In this document: positions 52,873 through 63,425 of the stretch, piece after piece
Numbering within the stretch: the first letter of the stretch is position 1
Layout of the letters: every line of letters starts with the position of its first letter
Source of the DNA: an uncultured Flavobacteriales bacterium
Lineage (GTDB): Bacteria > Bacteroidota > Bacteroidia > Flavobacteriales_E > Vicingaceae
Direction: 5' to 3'
Assembly: GCA_913056345.1 (NCBI GenBank)
Contig: CAJXMH010000005.1
Coordinates: 1 to 64,000 of the forward strand
DNA: 64,000 bases
Notes under the pieces: generated by a model
Seen by the model: the letters and a program-made list of their open reading frames with translations, nothing else
The model's database searches: none
Told to the model about the DNA's origin: nothing
Made by a program: the position numbers and the translations under genes

Positions 52873-53191
52873 AGAAATAGAAGCACCAGGCTCAACAGTT
52901 ACAAGAAACCTTGTAGACATTGACAGTAAGACTGGAAACATCTACGAAGCAATCGCTATTGTTTCACAAAGATCCAACCAGATTAGTGTGAAAATGAAGG
53001 AAGAGTTGAACAGTAAACTAGCGGAATTTGCTACCACTACTGATAACTTGGATGAAGTTTTCGAAAACAGAGAGCAAATTGAAATTTCTAAGTTCTATGA
53101 AAGCCTACCAAAGCCAAATGCTATTGCTTTGAGTGAGTACATGGATGAAGAAACTTATTTTAGAAACCCTGCTTTAGACGCAGAAGAATAA
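52862..53191 (+). CDS. RNA polymerase omega/Rpb6-like subunit
   Basis: Product of 109 aa from ATG 52862; another in-frame ATG at 52856 is possible. The segment GSTVTRNLVDIDSKTGNIYEAIAIVSQRSNQIS is the omega/Rpb6 core as found in Bacteroidota, where the protein is annotated as RNA polymerase Rpb6. The C-terminal half (FYESLPKPNAIALSEYMDEE) is lineage specific. It overlaps bamD by 11 nt and precedes coaBC by 2 nt. Confidence 0.92.
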   Translation: MNYKEIEAPGSTVTRNLVDIDSKTGNIYEAIAIVSQRSNQISVKMKEELNSKLAEFATTTDNLDEVFENREQIEISKFYESLPKPNAIALSEYMDEETYFRNPALDAEE

Positions 53192-53193
53192 TA

Positions 53194-54393
53194 ATGCTAC
53201 AAGGCAAAAATGTGTTACTGGCTGTCAGTGCCGGTATTGCAGCCTACAAATCTGTCTTTTTGTGCAGGTTATTAATAAAAAAAGGGGCGAACGTAAAGGT
53301 GCTGATGACCCCTCATTCAGCCAATTTTATAACGCCTCTTACTTTTTCCACCCTTTCTAAGAATCCGGTCTACCTTGATTATTTTGATGAGAAAGATGGT
53401 AGCTGGAACAACCACGTTGAACTCGCTAAGTGGGCAGATTTCTTTTTATTAGCGCCTGCTACTGCCAATACACTCAGCAAAATGGCCAATGGCCTTTGTG
53501 ACAATGTGCTTTTAGCAACATACTTAAGCATGTCAAATCCCGTTTTCATTGCACCTGCAATGGATTTAGACATGTACCAGCATCCTGCGATAAAAGATAA
53601 TTTGAAGAAGCTTGAAAGCTTTGGACACTCCATTATTCCTGCTGAAAAAGGGGAACTTGCTAGTGGATTAGAGGGTGAGGGTCGGATGGCTGAACCTGAG
53701 CATATTATTACATACTTAGAGGGGAAGTTAAATTCAAGATCTCCTTTAAAAGGGAAAAGAATTTTGATCACAGCAGGCCCAACCTATGAAGCTATAGATC
53801 CGGTTCGTTTTCTAGGTAATCGAAGTTCAGGTAAAATGGGTTATGCCCTTGCTAGTGAAGCTATGAAGCTAGGAGCAGATGTTCATCTTATTTCAGGGCC
53901 TAGTAAGTTAGATCAACTTAAGGGTTTAGCCAGTTTTTCCGCGGTTGAATCTGCGGAGGAAATGTTCAAGTCAGTTAAAGACCTGCAGGAAGAGGCAGAA
54001 ATCATTATCATGTCAGCAGCAGTTTCTGATTACTCACCCATAACACAAGCCAATCAAAAGATCAAAAAGTCTTCAGAGAAATTAGGTATTGAGCTCAAAA
54101 AAAACCCTGATATTTTACAATGGTTGGGTGAGAATAAAAAGGAAGGACAAAAACTAATCGGATTTGCTTTGGAAACGCATGAAGAAGAAAAGCATGCGAA
54201 GGATAAACTCAAGCGAAAGAAACTCGATATGATTGTTTTGAATTCACTCAATGATCAAGGAGCAGGCTTTGATTCTGCAAAAAATCAGGTAACGCTTTTT
54301 TTCAAAAAGCAAGAGGCGAAATCTTTTCCTTTAAAGGACAAAAGCTTAGTCGCTAGAGATATTCTAAACGAAATTCAGCAGTTTTATGATTAG
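53194..54393 (+). CDS. coaBC: Bifunctional phosphopantothenoylcysteine decarboxylase/ligase
   Basis: Product of 399 aa. The CoaC flavoprotein half (1-180) starts with KNVLLAVSAGIAAYKS and has the HVELAKWAD substrate His and the PAMDLDMYQHPA motif. The CoaB half starts near 183 (GKRILITAGPTYEAIDPVRFLGNRSSG) and ends with the Lys-rich CTP-binding region (KLKRKKLDMIVLN). It makes 4'-phosphopantetheine for coenzyme A. Its last codons overlap porD by 8 nt. Confidence 0.97.
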   Translation: MLQGKNVLLAVSAGIAAYKSVFLCRLLIKKGANVKVLMTPHSANFITPLTFSTLSKNPVYLDYFDEKDGSWNNHVELAKWADFFLLAPATANTLSKMANGLCDNVLLATYLSMSNPVFIAPAMDLDMYQHPAIKDNLKKLESFGHSIIPAEKGELASGLEGEGRMAEPEHIITYLEGKLNSRSPLKGKRILITAGPTYEAIDPVRFLGNRSSGKMGYALASEAMKLGADVHLISGPSKLDQLKGLASFSAVESAEEMFKSVKDLQEEAEIIIMSAAVSDYSPITQANQKIKKSSEKLGIELKKNPDILQWLGENKKEGQKLIGFALETHEEEKHAKDKLKRKKLDMIVLNSLNDQGAGFDSAKNQVTLFFKKQEAKSFPLKDKSLVARDILNEIQQFYD

Positions 54394-55282
54394 GAGATTG
54401 CTCGTTATTTTACCCTTGTTTATCATTTTTCAGCTTTCAGCTCAAGAGCTTAACTGTGTGGTAAATGTGCAGGCAAGGCAGATAGAAGGAAGTGAAAGGG
54501 TTGTATTTGATGAAATGCAAAAGGCCGTATTTCAACTGATAAATGGTCGTAAATGGACAAAAGATGAGTACGAAACCTATGAACGCATAGATTGTAGTAT
54601 TTTAATCACACTTGAAGAAAGGTTGGGGACAAACCAATTTAGCGGAAACATTCAAGTGCAAGCCTCTCGACCGGTTTACAGCACTGATTACAAAACGCCC
54701 ATTATGAACATAAGGGATGAAGATTTTGTGATCAATTACAACCAGTTTGAACCACTGCTTTACAATGAAGGTACTTATAGCGGGGAGTTAGCGACTATTC
54801 TAGCATTTTACGTTTACATGATTCTAGGCTATGATTATGATTCTTTTTCCTTAGAAGGTGGAACTCCTTATTTCCAGGAAGCTCAGCGAATTGTTAATAA
54901 TGCCCAAAGTTCACCAGAAAGAGGTTGGAAGGCCTTTGAAGGTCAACGAAACCGTTATTGGTTAATCGAAAATGCTTTAAGTGCTCGATTTAAGCCATTA
55001 AGGAAGACTTATTATGACTACCATCGGATGGGCATGGACGAAATGCAGCAAAACCTGCAAAAAGGCAGAACTACTATTACCAACACCCTAAAGGGATTAA
55101 AACCTGTTCATAATGTTAATCCCTCATCCTACAACATGCAAGCATTTTTCAATGCTAAAATGCAAGAGATCTTGAACCTTTACAGAGAGGCTTCTGAGCA
55201 AGAAATAAGGGAAATCACCGAGCTCTTAATTACCATCGATCCAGGTAATGCCAATAATTACGAGAAGATTAGAAAAAGATAA
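54386..55282 (+). CDS. porD: Type IX secretion system protein PorD (DUF4835)
   Basis: Product of 298 aa with a signal peptide ending near residue 19 (FQLSAQ). The mature start ELNCVVNVQARQIEG, the INGRKWTKDEYETYERIDCSI segment and the FYVYMILGYDYDSFSLEGG motif are the DUF4835/PorD family. PorD is linked genetically to type IX secretion and gliding in Bacteroidota; its biochemical role is not settled. It overlaps coaBC, as is usual in the phylum. Confidence 0.9.
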   Translation: MIRRLLVILPLFIIFQLSAQELNCVVNVQARQIEGSERVVFDEMQKAVFQLINGRKWTKDEYETYERIDCSILITLEERLGTNQFSGNIQVQASRPVYSTDYKTPIMNIRDEDFVINYNQFEPLLYNEGTYSGELATILAFYVYMILGYDYDSFSLEGGTPYFQEAQRIVNNAQSSPERGWKAFEGQRNRYWLIENALSARFKPLRKTYYDYHRMGMDEMQQNLQKGRTTITNTLKGLKPVHNVNPSSYNMQAFFNAKMQEILNLYREASEQEIREITELLITIDPGNANNYEKIRKR

Positions 55283-55313
55283 ATATTCACTCCAGCTGTT
55301 AGCTCTAATCGCT

Positions 55314-55321
55314 TAATTTTA
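55314..55321 (+). promoter_or_regulatory. -7-like element TAATTTTA, 4 nt before recN ATG
   Basis: Reads TAATTTTA-CTCA-ATG in the 43-bp porD-recN gap; the final base differs from the TAnnTTTG consensus. It may give recN its own transcript. Confidence 0.42.
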
Positions 55322-55325
55322 CTCA

Positions 55326-56987
55326 ATGTTGCAATCGCTCTACATTCAAAATTATGCCTTGATCGAAAAGCTCTCTATTGACTTTGCTAAGGGGCTTAGC
55401 GTTATTACGGGAGAAACAGGAGCTGGTAAATCTATTTTATTGGGTGCCTTAAAACTCGTCTTAGGTGAAAGAGCAGACCATTCACATTTAAAGGACCATT
55501 CTAAAAAGTGCATTGTAGAGGCAAGTTTTAATGTAGCAGCCTACAATTTGGTTTCCTTTTTTAAGGAGAACGAACTTGATTATTGGGAAAACGCTATTTT
55601 TAGAAGAGAAATTAATCCCCAGGGCAAGAGTCGCAGTTTTATCAATGACAGTCCGGTTAAGCTTGATACACTAAAGCAACTTTCAGGACATTTACTAGAC
55701 ATTCATGCGCAACATCAATCTTTGCAAATCAATCAAACAGCTTTTCAGTTAACTGTGATCGATGCACTAGCTTCATCGCAAGAGATATACAAAGCCTACC
55801 AAAAGGTTTACAGTGAATGGCTCATTCAAAAGGAAACTTACCGTAAACTTAAAGATGAGATTGAAAAGGCGCAAAAAGATCAAGATTATTGGCAATTCCA
55901 ATTTGATGAACTAGTAGCATTAAATTATCAAAAAGGAGAGGAGAAGCAATTAGTGAAGGAGCAAGAGACCTTAGCTAATGCAGAAGATCTGATTGAAGTG
56001 CAAAATCAGATCAATTATTTAATTGATGGGGAGGAAAGTAATTTAATCGTGCAATTGAAACAACTGCAAAGCCTTGTTCACAAAAATGCTGCTTTAGTTA
56101 GCGCCTATAGTGATGTAAAAGAAAGGTTAAATTCTTCCACGATTGAATTAGAAGACATTGCACAAGAGCTGATTGCTTTGGGAGATGGTCTAGAATTTGA
56201 TCCCAATCGTTTACAAGTGGTAGATGAGCGTCTGGCGGAAATTCACCGTTTGCTGAAGAAACATCAATTAGAAGAAGCGGATCAGTTGATTGAGCAATAC
56301 AACTTACTTGATGAGAAGTTAATGCAAATTGGCAACTACGATGATGAACTTGAAAAACAGAAACAAAAGCAGGAAAAATTATATGCAGAGCTGATTGATC
56401 AGGGTAAAAAGCTAAGCAAGAAAAGACAAAGTATACTTGATCTATTGGAAAGTGAAATAGAAACCACTCTTGGGAAGCTTGGAATTCCTGATGCGCGCCT
56501 CAAGGTAGAACATCAAATAAAAGAACAGCCTGACCAAAATGGCTTAGATTCTTTTACTTTTCTTTTTTCAGCTAATAAAGGTATACCGCCTCAAAAGTTA
56601 GCCAATACTGCATCAGGAGGGGAGATTTCACGATTGGTTCTAGCAGTTAAGTCTTTGCTGGCGAGTAAAAAAGGATTGCCAACTTTGCTCTTTGACGAAA
56701 TAGATACGGGAATCTCTGGTGAGGTAGCTGATCAGATGGGGGACCTCTTGCATCAAATGGCTCACAATCGCCAATTAATTTCCATTACGCACCTTCCTCA
56801 AATCGCAGCAAAAGGAAAGCAGCACTTCTTTGTCTACAAAGCACAGGAAGCTGAGCAGACTATTACCAAAATAAGGTTGCTTGAAGAGGAGGAAAGGGTG
56901 AAAGAAATCGCTAAGATGCTAAGCGGCAAGCAAACAACAGAAGCAGCAATGAATAATGCTCGAGATTTATTAGCGACTAGCCGATAA
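55326..56987 (+). CDS. recN: DNA repair protein RecN
   Basis: Product of 553 aa, an SMC-like ATPase. Walker A is GETGAGKSI (near 31). A long coiled coil covers about 150-400. The ABC signature TASGGEISRLVLAVK and Walker B TLLFDEIDTGISG follow near 430-470, with ITHLPQIAAKG near the end. It acts in double-strand-break repair. It follows porD by 43 nt. Confidence 0.97.
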   Translation: MLQSLYIQNYALIEKLSIDFAKGLSVITGETGAGKSILLGALKLVLGERADHSHLKDHSKKCIVEASFNVAAYNLVSFFKENELDYWENAIFRREINPQGKSRSFINDSPVKLDTLKQLSGHLLDIHAQHQSLQINQTAFQLTVIDALASSQEIYKAYQKVYSEWLIQKETYRKLKDEIEKAQKDQDYWQFQFDELVALNYQKGEEKQLVKEQETLANAEDLIEVQNQINYLIDGEESNLIVQLKQLQSLVHKNAALVSAYSDVKERLNSSTIELEDIAQELIALGDGLEFDPNRLQVVDERLAEIHRLLKKHQLEEADQLIEQYNLLDEKLMQIGNYDDELEKQKQKQEKLYAELIDQGKKLSKKRQSILDLLESEIETTLGKLGIPDARLKVEHQIKEQPDQNGLDSFTFLFSANKGIPPQKLANTASGGEISRLVLAVKSLLASKKGLPTLLFDEIDTGISGEVADQMGDLLHQMAHNRQLISITHLPQIAAKGKQHFFVYKAQEAEQTITKIRLLEEEERVKEIAKMLSGKQTTEAAMNNARDLLATSR

Positions 56988-56992
56988 ATTAT

Positions 56993-57000
56993 ATATTTGC
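56993..57000 (+). promoter_or_regulatory. -7 element TATATTTG for fabI
   Basis: Exact TAnnTTTG match 25 nt before the fabI ATG at 57026 and just after the recN stop. Confidence 0.5.
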
Positions 57001-57025
57001 TCACTTCAACACAAATAAAATAAGG

Positions 57026-57841
57026 ATGTCAAACAATCTGTTAAAAGGAAAAAGAGGAATCATTTTCGGAGCCTTGAATAATCAATCAATTGCATGGAAA
57101 GTAGCTGAAGCTGCCAAAGCACAAGGAGCTAGTTTTACTTTAACTAACGCCCCAATTGCCATGCGCATGGGTGAAATCCAAAAGTTGGCTGAAAGCTGTG
57201 AGGCTGAAATAATTCCGGCTGATGCAACTTCATTGGAGGATTTAGAGCAATTGTTTGAGAAATCACAAGAAGTTCTAGGCGGTAAAATAGATTTCGTTTT
57301 GCATTCAATTGGAATGTCGCCCAATGTGAGGAAGGGAAAGCCTTATGATGGCACCAACTACGACTGGTTTCAAAAAACACTAGATGTATCTGCACTTTCT
57401 TTTCATAAAACGCTTCAAACCGCTAAAAAAATGGATGCGCTGAACGAATGGGCTTCAGTGCTTGGTTTGACTTACATTGCAGCTCAGCGGGTATTCCCAG
57501 ATTACAATGATATGGCAGAAGCTAAGTCACTGTTAGAGTCAATTGCCAGAAGCTTCGGCTACCATTACGGTACAGAGAAAAAAGTAAGGGTTAATACCAT
57601 TTCGCAATCGCCAACGGTAACTACGGCGGGTAGTGGAGTAAAAGGTTTCGATGCCTTTATCAATTATGCTGAAGAAATGTCTCCATTGGGTAACGCTTCT
57701 GCAGAAGACTGTGCCAATTACTGTATTAGTTTATTCAGTGATCTTACCAAATATGTGACCATGCAAAATCTTTTTCACGATGGAGGTTTTTCTTCAACGG
57801 GAGTTAGTCGAAAGGTGATGGATCGGTTTATGGAAGACTAA
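57026..57841 (+). CDS. fabI: Enoyl-[acyl-carrier-protein] reductase FabI
   Basis: Product of 271 aa, an SDR enzyme. The NADH-binding region is GIIFGALNNQSIAWKVAEA. Catalytic residues Tyr150, Tyr160 and Lys167 have the same spacing as Tyr146, Tyr156 and Lys163 of E. coli FabI. It carries out the last reduction in each cycle of fatty-acid elongation and is the triclosan target. It has its own promoter element and a terminator shared with clpC. Confidence 0.95.
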   Translation: MSNNLLKGKRGIIFGALNNQSIAWKVAEAAKAQGASFTLTNAPIAMRMGEIQKLAESCEAEIIPADATSLEDLEQLFEKSQEVLGGKIDFVLHSIGMSPNVRKGKPYDGTNYDWFQKTLDVSALSFHKTLQTAKKMDALNEWASVLGLTYIAAQRVFPDYNDMAEAKSLLESIARSFGYHYGTEKKVRVNTISQSPTVTTAGSGVKGFDAFINYAEEMSPLGNASAEDCANYCISLFSDLTKYVTMQNLFHDGGFSSTGVSRKVMDRFMED

Positions 57842-57865
57842 TTTTCTTTTTGATTTGAAATAAAA

Positions 57866-57895
57866 AAAGGGCCTTCATTTGAGAGCCCTTTCTTA
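57866..57895. terminator. Bidirectional terminator between fabI and clpC
   Basis: Arms AAAGGGC (57866-57872) and GCCCTTT (57885-57891) with a 12-nt loop, flanked by an A-run on the left and TCTTATTTT on the right. It lies 24 nt after fabI and 23 nt after the clpC stop on the other strand. Confidence 0.7.
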
Positions 57896-57913
57896 TTTTA
57901 CATAGAAGTGTAT

Positions 57914-60565
57914 TTATTTATCTGACTTTTCTTCCTCAGGTTCTTCTTTCTCATCAGAGGATTGGTTGTTATTCGATGCATCAAGCTTTTTAGGCTCATC
58001 TTTAGCACTTTTCTTCAATTTCTTCTTTGGCTTTTCAATCTCGATCTTGATTTCCTTGGCTTTCTGATCAAACTTGATCTTGATCAAATCACCTTCTTCT
58101 AATCTTGATTGAATGATTTCTTCAGCTAAAGGATCCTCAATGTATTTTTGAATTGCTCTGCTAAGCGGACGAGCGCCATAATCGGCATCATATCCTTTAT
58201 CAGCAATGTAATCTTTCGCAGGATCTGAAATTTCAACTGTAAAGCCCATTTCTCTGGTTCTGCTGTAAAGTCCTTCAAGCTCAATGTCAATGATTTCATG
58301 GATATCTTCTTTTGTCAAAGAATTGAAGATCATGGTATCATCTATTCTGTTTAAAAACTCAGGTGCAAAAGTCTTCTTTAAAGCATTTTGAATAACTCCT
58401 TTAGCATAGTCGTCTGAACTAGCTTTTTTAGCTGCAGTGCTAAAACCAACACCTTGGCCAAAGTCTTTTAACTGACGTGCACCAATGTTGGAAGTCATGA
58501 TGATGATGGTATTCTTAAAGCTGATTTTTCTGCCCAAGCTGTCAGTAACTTGTCCGTCATCCAATATTTGTAGAAGAAGATTAAACACATCAGGATGCGC
58601 TTTCTCGATTTCATCCATTAAAATCACAGAGTAGGGGTGACGGCGCACTTTTTCAGTGAGTTGTCCACCTTCTTCATAACCAATGTAACCCGGAGGTGCT
58701 CCAATCAATCTGCTTACTGCAAACTTCTCCATGTATTCACTCATGTCCACACGGATTAAAGCATCATCATTATCAAATAAATGCCTTGCAAGCACTTTTG
58801 CTAGTTGGGTTTTACCAACTCCGGTTGGACCTAAGAAAATAAAAGAGCCAATAGGCTTGTTAGGATCTTTTAATCCTGCTCTGTTTCGCTGAATAGCTTT
58901 TACGACCTTCTTGATAGCATCATTTTGTCCAATGATTTTATCGTGAATATCGTCATATAGTTTAACAAGCTTTTTACCTTCCTTTTGAGCAACACGCTGA
59001 ACAGGAACACCTGTCATCATGGCTACAACCTCTGCTACATCTTCTTCAGAAACCGTTTCTCTGTGATTCTTTGTTTCCTCTTCCCAAGCCAATTTTGCTT
59101 CATCTAAGGATTCTGTTAATTGCCTTTCAGTATCTCTAAGCTTGGCAGCCTCTTCATACTTTTGACTCCTAACTACTTTATTCTTCTGTTTTTTGATGTC
59201 TTCAATTTGTTCCTCGATATCGATGATATTCTGTGGAACTTTTATATTTGTGATGTGCACACGCGAGCCTGCTTCATCTAGCGCATCAATAGCCTTATCA
59301 GGCAAATGACGTTCACTCATGTAACGGTCAGTTAAGCTGACACAAGCATCAATTGCTTCAGGCGTGTAATTAACATTGTGGTGCGCTTCATAACGCTCTT
59401 TTATGTTGTCAAGAATTTGCTTGGTTTGCTCTGCAGTAGTCGGTTCTACCAATACCTTTTGAAACCTTCTTTCCAAGGCTCCATCTTTCTCAATATGCTG
59501 TCTGTGCTCATCTAAAGTAGTGGCACCGATGCATTGAATTTCTCCTCTCGCTAGTGCAGGTTTAAACATGTTGGATGCATCTAAAGAGCCGGAAGCTCCT
59601 CCAGCACCAATAATGGTATGGATCTCATCAATGAATAAAATAATGTTTGGAGATTTTTCCAACTCATTCATGACTGCTTTCATCCGCTCCTCAAATTGTC
59701 CTCTGTATTTAGTTCCGGCAACTAAAGAAGCCAGGTCTAGTGTGACAATTCGTTTATTAAACAATACCCGAGATACTTTTCGTTGTACGATTCTTAGGGC
59801 TAAACCTTCAGCGATAGCTGATTTACCAACTCCCGGTTCACCAATTAAAATTGGGTTATTCTTCTTTCTTCTACTTAAAATCTGTGATACTCGCTCAATT
59901 TCTTCTTCCCGACCAACAATGGGATCTAATTTATCTTCTTCCGCTAATGCAGTAAGGTCTCTTCCAAAATTATCGAGCACCGGTGTTTTAGATTTACTAT
60001 CAGAAGATTTAGAAGAAGAAGAGGATGAACCTCTAGAACTCCCGCTTCCGCGACCACCGCCCATGAAATTATCTTCATCATCGTCGTTTGTCGGGCTTCC
60101 AGGCAACTCACTTTTTGTTCTTGGCTTATTAGAAAGAATACTCTCAAGCTCTTCTCTTACCGAATCGTAGTCGATATCTTGTTCTTGTAAAGCTTGTGTA
60201 GCTATGTTGTTGTTGTCCTTTAATATAGAAAGGAGCAAATGCTCGGTTCCAATTAAACTTTGGTTGAACAGCTTAGCTTCCAAATAAGTAATCTTCAGAA
60301 CTCGCTCTGCTTGTTTTACTAAGGGAATGTTGGTTAAGTGGTTGAGCGAACTACCTCCTGATTTGGTAGAGTGTTCGATCTTTCTCCTCAACTCATTTAG
60401 GTCTACACCTAATGAATTTAAGATCTGTATACCAACTCCTTGTCCTTCTCTAATCATACCTAGCAGCAGGTGTTCTATACCTATATAATCGTGTCCAAGT
60501 CTTAACGCTTCTTCACGGCTGTAAGTTATTACGTCTTTTACTCTTTGTGAAAAGTTTGATTCCAT
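57914..60565 (-). CDS. clpC: ATP-dependent Clp protease ATP-binding subunit ClpC
   Basis: Product of 883 aa. Two Clp_N repeats occupy 1-145 (DYIGIEHLLLGMIREG, LIGTEHLLLSILKD), then a Ser/Gly-rich linker (about 155-195). AAA-1 has Walker A GEPGVGKSA; a UVR motif follows (KKQKNKVVRSQKYEEAAKLRD); AAA-2 has GPTGVGKTQ and a ClpP-docking VGF loop (GQGVGFST). The C-terminus is a charged Lys/Glu tail of about 50 residues. With ClpP it degrades proteins; ClpS at 31015 is a likely adaptor. Confidence 0.96.
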   Translation of the reverse strand: MESNFSQRVKDVITYSREEALRLGHDYIGIEHLLLGMIREGQGVGIQILNSLGVDLNELRRKIEHSTKSGGSSLNHLTNIPLVKQAERVLKITYLEAKLFNQSLIGTEHLLLSILKDNNNIATQALQEQDIDYDSVREELESILSNKPRTKSELPGSPTNDDDEDNFMGGGRGSGSSRGSSSSSSKSSDSKSKTPVLDNFGRDLTALAEEDKLDPIVGREEEIERVSQILSRRKKNNPILIGEPGVGKSAIAEGLALRIVQRKVSRVLFNKRIVTLDLASLVAGTKYRGQFEERMKAVMNELEKSPNIILFIDEIHTIIGAGGASGSLDASNMFKPALARGEIQCIGATTLDEHRQHIEKDGALERRFQKVLVEPTTAEQTKQILDNIKERYEAHHNVNYTPEAIDACVSLTDRYMSERHLPDKAIDALDEAGSRVHITNIKVPQNIIDIEEQIEDIKKQKNKVVRSQKYEEAAKLRDTERQLTESLDEAKLAWEEETKNHRETVSEEDVAEVVAMMTGVPVQRVAQKEGKKLVKLYDDIHDKIIGQNDAIKKVVKAIQRNRAGLKDPNKPIGSFIFLGPTGVGKTQLAKVLARHLFDNDDALIRVDMSEYMEKFAVSRLIGAPPGYIGYEEGGQLTEKVRRHPYSVILMDEIEKAHPDVFNLLLQILDDGQVTDSLGRKISFKNTIIIMTSNIGARQLKDFGQGVGFSTAAKKASSDDYAKGVIQNALKKTFAPEFLNRIDDTMIFNSLTKEDIHEIIDIELEGLYSRTREMGFTVEISDPAKDYIADKGYDADYGARPLSRAIQKYIEDPLAEEIIQSRLEEGDLIKIKFDQKAKEIKIEIEKPKKKLKKSAKDEPKKLDASNNNQSSDEKEEPEEEKSDK

Positions 60566-60826
60566 ACGAATGCTTCCTTTATTGTTATAACGCTCGGAGT
60601 GCCTATTTGGTTGTTCAAAGTAGGAATAATCTCACGATTTTATGCGCTTATCAAAAGTATTTTTTGTGTTCTATGCAAAAGTCTATCCAAAGCGCTTTTA
60701 TCAACAGAATTTTGTTAGTAATTAGGGAGTATTTTGACCCTAAAACCTGCATTAAGTCTGTATTTTCGAAAGCTTATAAGTTTGCTTAAAAAGAGCTTGA
60801 TCAATTACTAAAGAAAAACTGAAATT
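60566..60826. other. clpC-gyrA divergent intergenic region
   Basis: 261 bp separating the two divergent starts. No RNA gene or repeat is seen. A TACTTTG-like element for clpC (one base shorter than the consensus) and a TATTTTCG-like element about 60 nt before gyrA are the only promoter-like words, and neither has a -33 partner. No CIRCE or CtsR-type operator is recognisable. Confidence 0.4.
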
Positions 60827-63400
60827 ATGGCAGAAGGAGAAAAGATTATTCCCATTAACATTGAGGAGGAAATGAAATCAGCCTACATTGATTATTCAAT
60901 GTCGGTTATAGTAAGTCGGGCTTTACCTGATGTGCGCGATGGATTAAAGCCTGTTCATAGGAGAATTCTCTTTGGAATGCAAGATCTTGGAATCTTGTCG
61001 AACAAGCCTTACAAAAAGTCAGCAAGAATTGTAGGGGAAGTTTTGGGTAAGTATCACCCACATGGAGATACAGCAGTTTATGATTCTATGGTTAGAATGG
61101 CACAACCATGGTCATTACGATATATGTTGGTTGATGGTCAAGGTAACTTTGGTTCTGTTGATGGCGATAGTCCAGCAGCAATGCGTTATACCGAGGCACG
61201 TTTGAGAAAGCTTTCGGAAGAGATGCTTGCTGATATTGACAAAGAAACCGTTGACTTTAGATTGAATTTTGATGATTCTTTAAAGGAGCCAACTGTTCTA
61301 CCCACGCGTATTCCACAATTATTAGTTAATGGTGGTTCAGGTATTGCAGTAGGTATGGCAACCAATATGGCTCCTCATAACTTGTCAGAAGTAGTAGATG
61401 GAATAATAGCCTACATTGACGATCGTGAGATTGAAATAGAGGGCCTTATGCAACACATTAAGGCACCTGACTTTCCTACAGGGGGGATTATTTACGGTTA
61501 TGAGGGTGTTAAAGATGCTTTCCAAAATGGAAAAGGTCGAATTGTAATGCGCGCCAAAGCTGAAATTGAAACCACATCTTCCGGAAGAGAGAGAATAATT
61601 GTTACAGAGATTCCATACTTAGTTAACAAAGCTGATTTGATTAAAAGAACAGCTGATTTAGTTAATGACAAGAAAATTGAAGGTATTTCTGATATTAATG
61701 ATGAGTCTGACAGAAATGGGATGCGTATTGTTTATGACCTGAAAAAAGATGCGATTACCAATGTGGTTTTAAATAACCTTTTCAAGCATACTGCTCTGCA
61801 AACTAGCTTTTCTGTCAATAACATTGCCCTGGTTAACGGTCGACCTGAAATGTTGAATCTGAAAGACATGATTCATCACTTTGTGGAGTTTAGGCATGAG
61901 GTGGTTGTTCGAAGAACCAAGTATGAACTTAAAAAGGCACAAGATAAGGCGCATGTGATTGAGGGCTTGATTATTGCCATTGATAACCTTGATGAAGTTA
62001 TTGAGTTGATTCGTGCAAGCAGAACGCCGGAAGATGCGCGTGAAGGCCTTATGAGTCGATTTGAGCTTTCAGAGATCCAAGCAAAAGCAATACTCGACCT
62101 ACGTTTACAGAAACTTACCGGTCTTGAAAGAGATAAGTTGAAAGAAGAGTATGCTGAGTTAATGGAATTGATTAAGCATTTGGAAGCCATTTTAGCCAAT
62201 GAGGATATGCGCATGGATATCATCAAGGAAGAGTTGCAAGAGGTTAAAGATAAATATGGTGATGATAGACGCTCTGTAATTGAATATTCAGCAGAGGACT
62301 TTAGTATTGAGGATATGATCCCTGATGAAGAAGTGGTAGTGACCATTTCGCATCTTGGTTACATTAAAAGAACCCAACTTTCCGAATACCGTAGGCAAAA
62401 TAGGGGTGGAACAGGCTCAAGAGGAAGTTCAACTCGAGGTGAAGACTTCTTGGAGCATTTGTTTGTGGCTACAACCCACAATTACCTGCTCATCTTTACT
62501 GAGAAAGGAAAATGTTTCTGGATGCGAGTATTTGAAGTTCCTGAAGGAACCAAAAACTCTAAAGGTAGAGCGATTCAAAACTTGATCAGTATTGAGCCTG
62601 ATGATAATGTGAAAGCCTACATCTGTGTGAAAGACCTGAATGATGAAGAGTATATCAATAATAACTTCATTGTGATGGCGACTAAAAATGGAACCATTAA
62701 GAAAACAAGCCTAGAGGCTTATTCTAGACCACGATCTAACGGTATTAATGCAGTTACCATCAAAGAGAACGACATGCTGCTTGAAGCGAAGCTGACCAAT
62801 GGCTCTGATGAGATCATGTTAGCTGTTAAGAGTGGACGGGCGATTCGATTCAATGAGAGCAAGGTGCGATCAATGGGAAGAAACGCAACAGGCGTTAGAG
62901 GAATCACTCTTGATGATCAAAACGATGAAGTGGTCGGCATGATCACCATTCGCGAGGCACAAGAAGAAACGGTTCTTGTGGTTTCTGAAAAAGGCTATGG
63001 AAAACGTTCTTTCTTAAATGATCCTGAAGACAATTCCGAAATCTACCGTGTCACCAACAGAGGTGGAAAAGGAGTGAAAACCTTAAGCGTAACCGAAAAA
63101 ACCGGTAGCTTGATCGCGATTAAAAGTGTTACAGATCAAAATGACCTTATGATCATAAACCGTTCTGGGGTAATTATTCGAATTGCTGCCGCTGACCTTC
63201 GTGTGATGGGAAGAGCAACTCAGGGAGTTCGCTTAATCAACTTAAAGAAAAACGATTCCATTGCAGCTGTGGCTAAAGTTGAAGTTTCAGACGACGAAGA
63301 AGAATTCCTAGAAGGTGAAGAAAACCCGGGAAATGAAGCTGAAAATCAAGACGCAGAAGGAAATGGCAAAGAATTTGATACAGACGACACAGACAAGTAA
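60827..63400 (+). CDS. gyrA: DNA gyrase subunit A
   Basis: Product of 857 aa. Catalytic Tyr121 lies in MRYTEARL. The quinolone-resistance region reads [10 protein letters not shown], with Thr82 and Asp86 at the positions of E. coli Ser83 and Asp87. The GyrA box region is near [17 protein letters not shown] (about 525), which starts the six-bladed beta-pinwheel. The acidic C-terminal tail is [11 protein letters not shown] onward. Together with GyrB (not here) it introduces negative supercoils. A TPR gene follows 25 nt downstream. Confidence 0.96.
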   Translation: MAEGEKIIPINIEEEMKSAYIDYSMSVIVSRALPDVRDGLKPVHRRILFGMQDLGILSNKPYKKSARIVGEVLGKYHPHGDTAVYDSMVRMAQPWSLRYMLVDGQGNFGSVDGDSPAAMRYTEARLRKLSEEMLADIDKETVDFRLNFDDSLKEPTVLPTRIPQLLVNGGSGIAVGMATNMAPHNLSEVVDGIIAYIDDREIEIEGLMQHIKAPDFPTGGIIYGYEGVKDAFQNGKGRIVMRAKAEIETTSSGRERIIVTEIPYLVNKADLIKRTADLVNDKKIEGISDINDESDRNGMRIVYDLKKDAITNVVLNNLFKHTALQTSFSVNNIALVNGRPEMLNLKDMIHHFVEFRHEVVVRRTKYELKKAQDKAHVIEGLIIAIDNLDEVIELIRASRTPEDAREGLMSRFELSEIQAKAILDLRLQKLTGLERDKLKEEYAELMELIKHLEAILANEDMRMDIIKEELQEVKDKYGDDRRSVIEYSAEDFSIEDMIPDEEVVVTISHLGYIKRTQLSEYRRQNRGGTGSRGSSTRGEDFLEHLFVATTHNYLLIFTEKGKCFWMRVFEVPEGTKNSKGRAIQNLISIEPDDNVKAYICVKDLNDEEYINNNFIVMATKNGTIKKTSLEAYSRPRSNGINAVTIKENDMLLEAKLTNGSDEIMLAVKSGRAIRFNESKVRSMGRNATGVRGITLDDQNDEVVGMITIREAQEETVLVVSEKGYGKRSFLNDPEDNSEIYRVTNRGGKGVKTLSVTEKTGSLIAIKSVTDQNDLMIINRSGVIIRIAAADLRVMGRATQGVRLINLKKNDSIAAVAKVEVSDDEEEFLEGEENPGNEAENQDAEGNGKEFDTDDTDK

Positions 63401-63425
63401 TTTTATAAAAAATAAAACAGTAACT

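Noticed and set aside
60566-60826. Possible tRNA or riboswitch between clpC and gyrA
   Set aside because: No cloverleaf-like pairing, T-loop motif or known aptamer core could be found on either strand.
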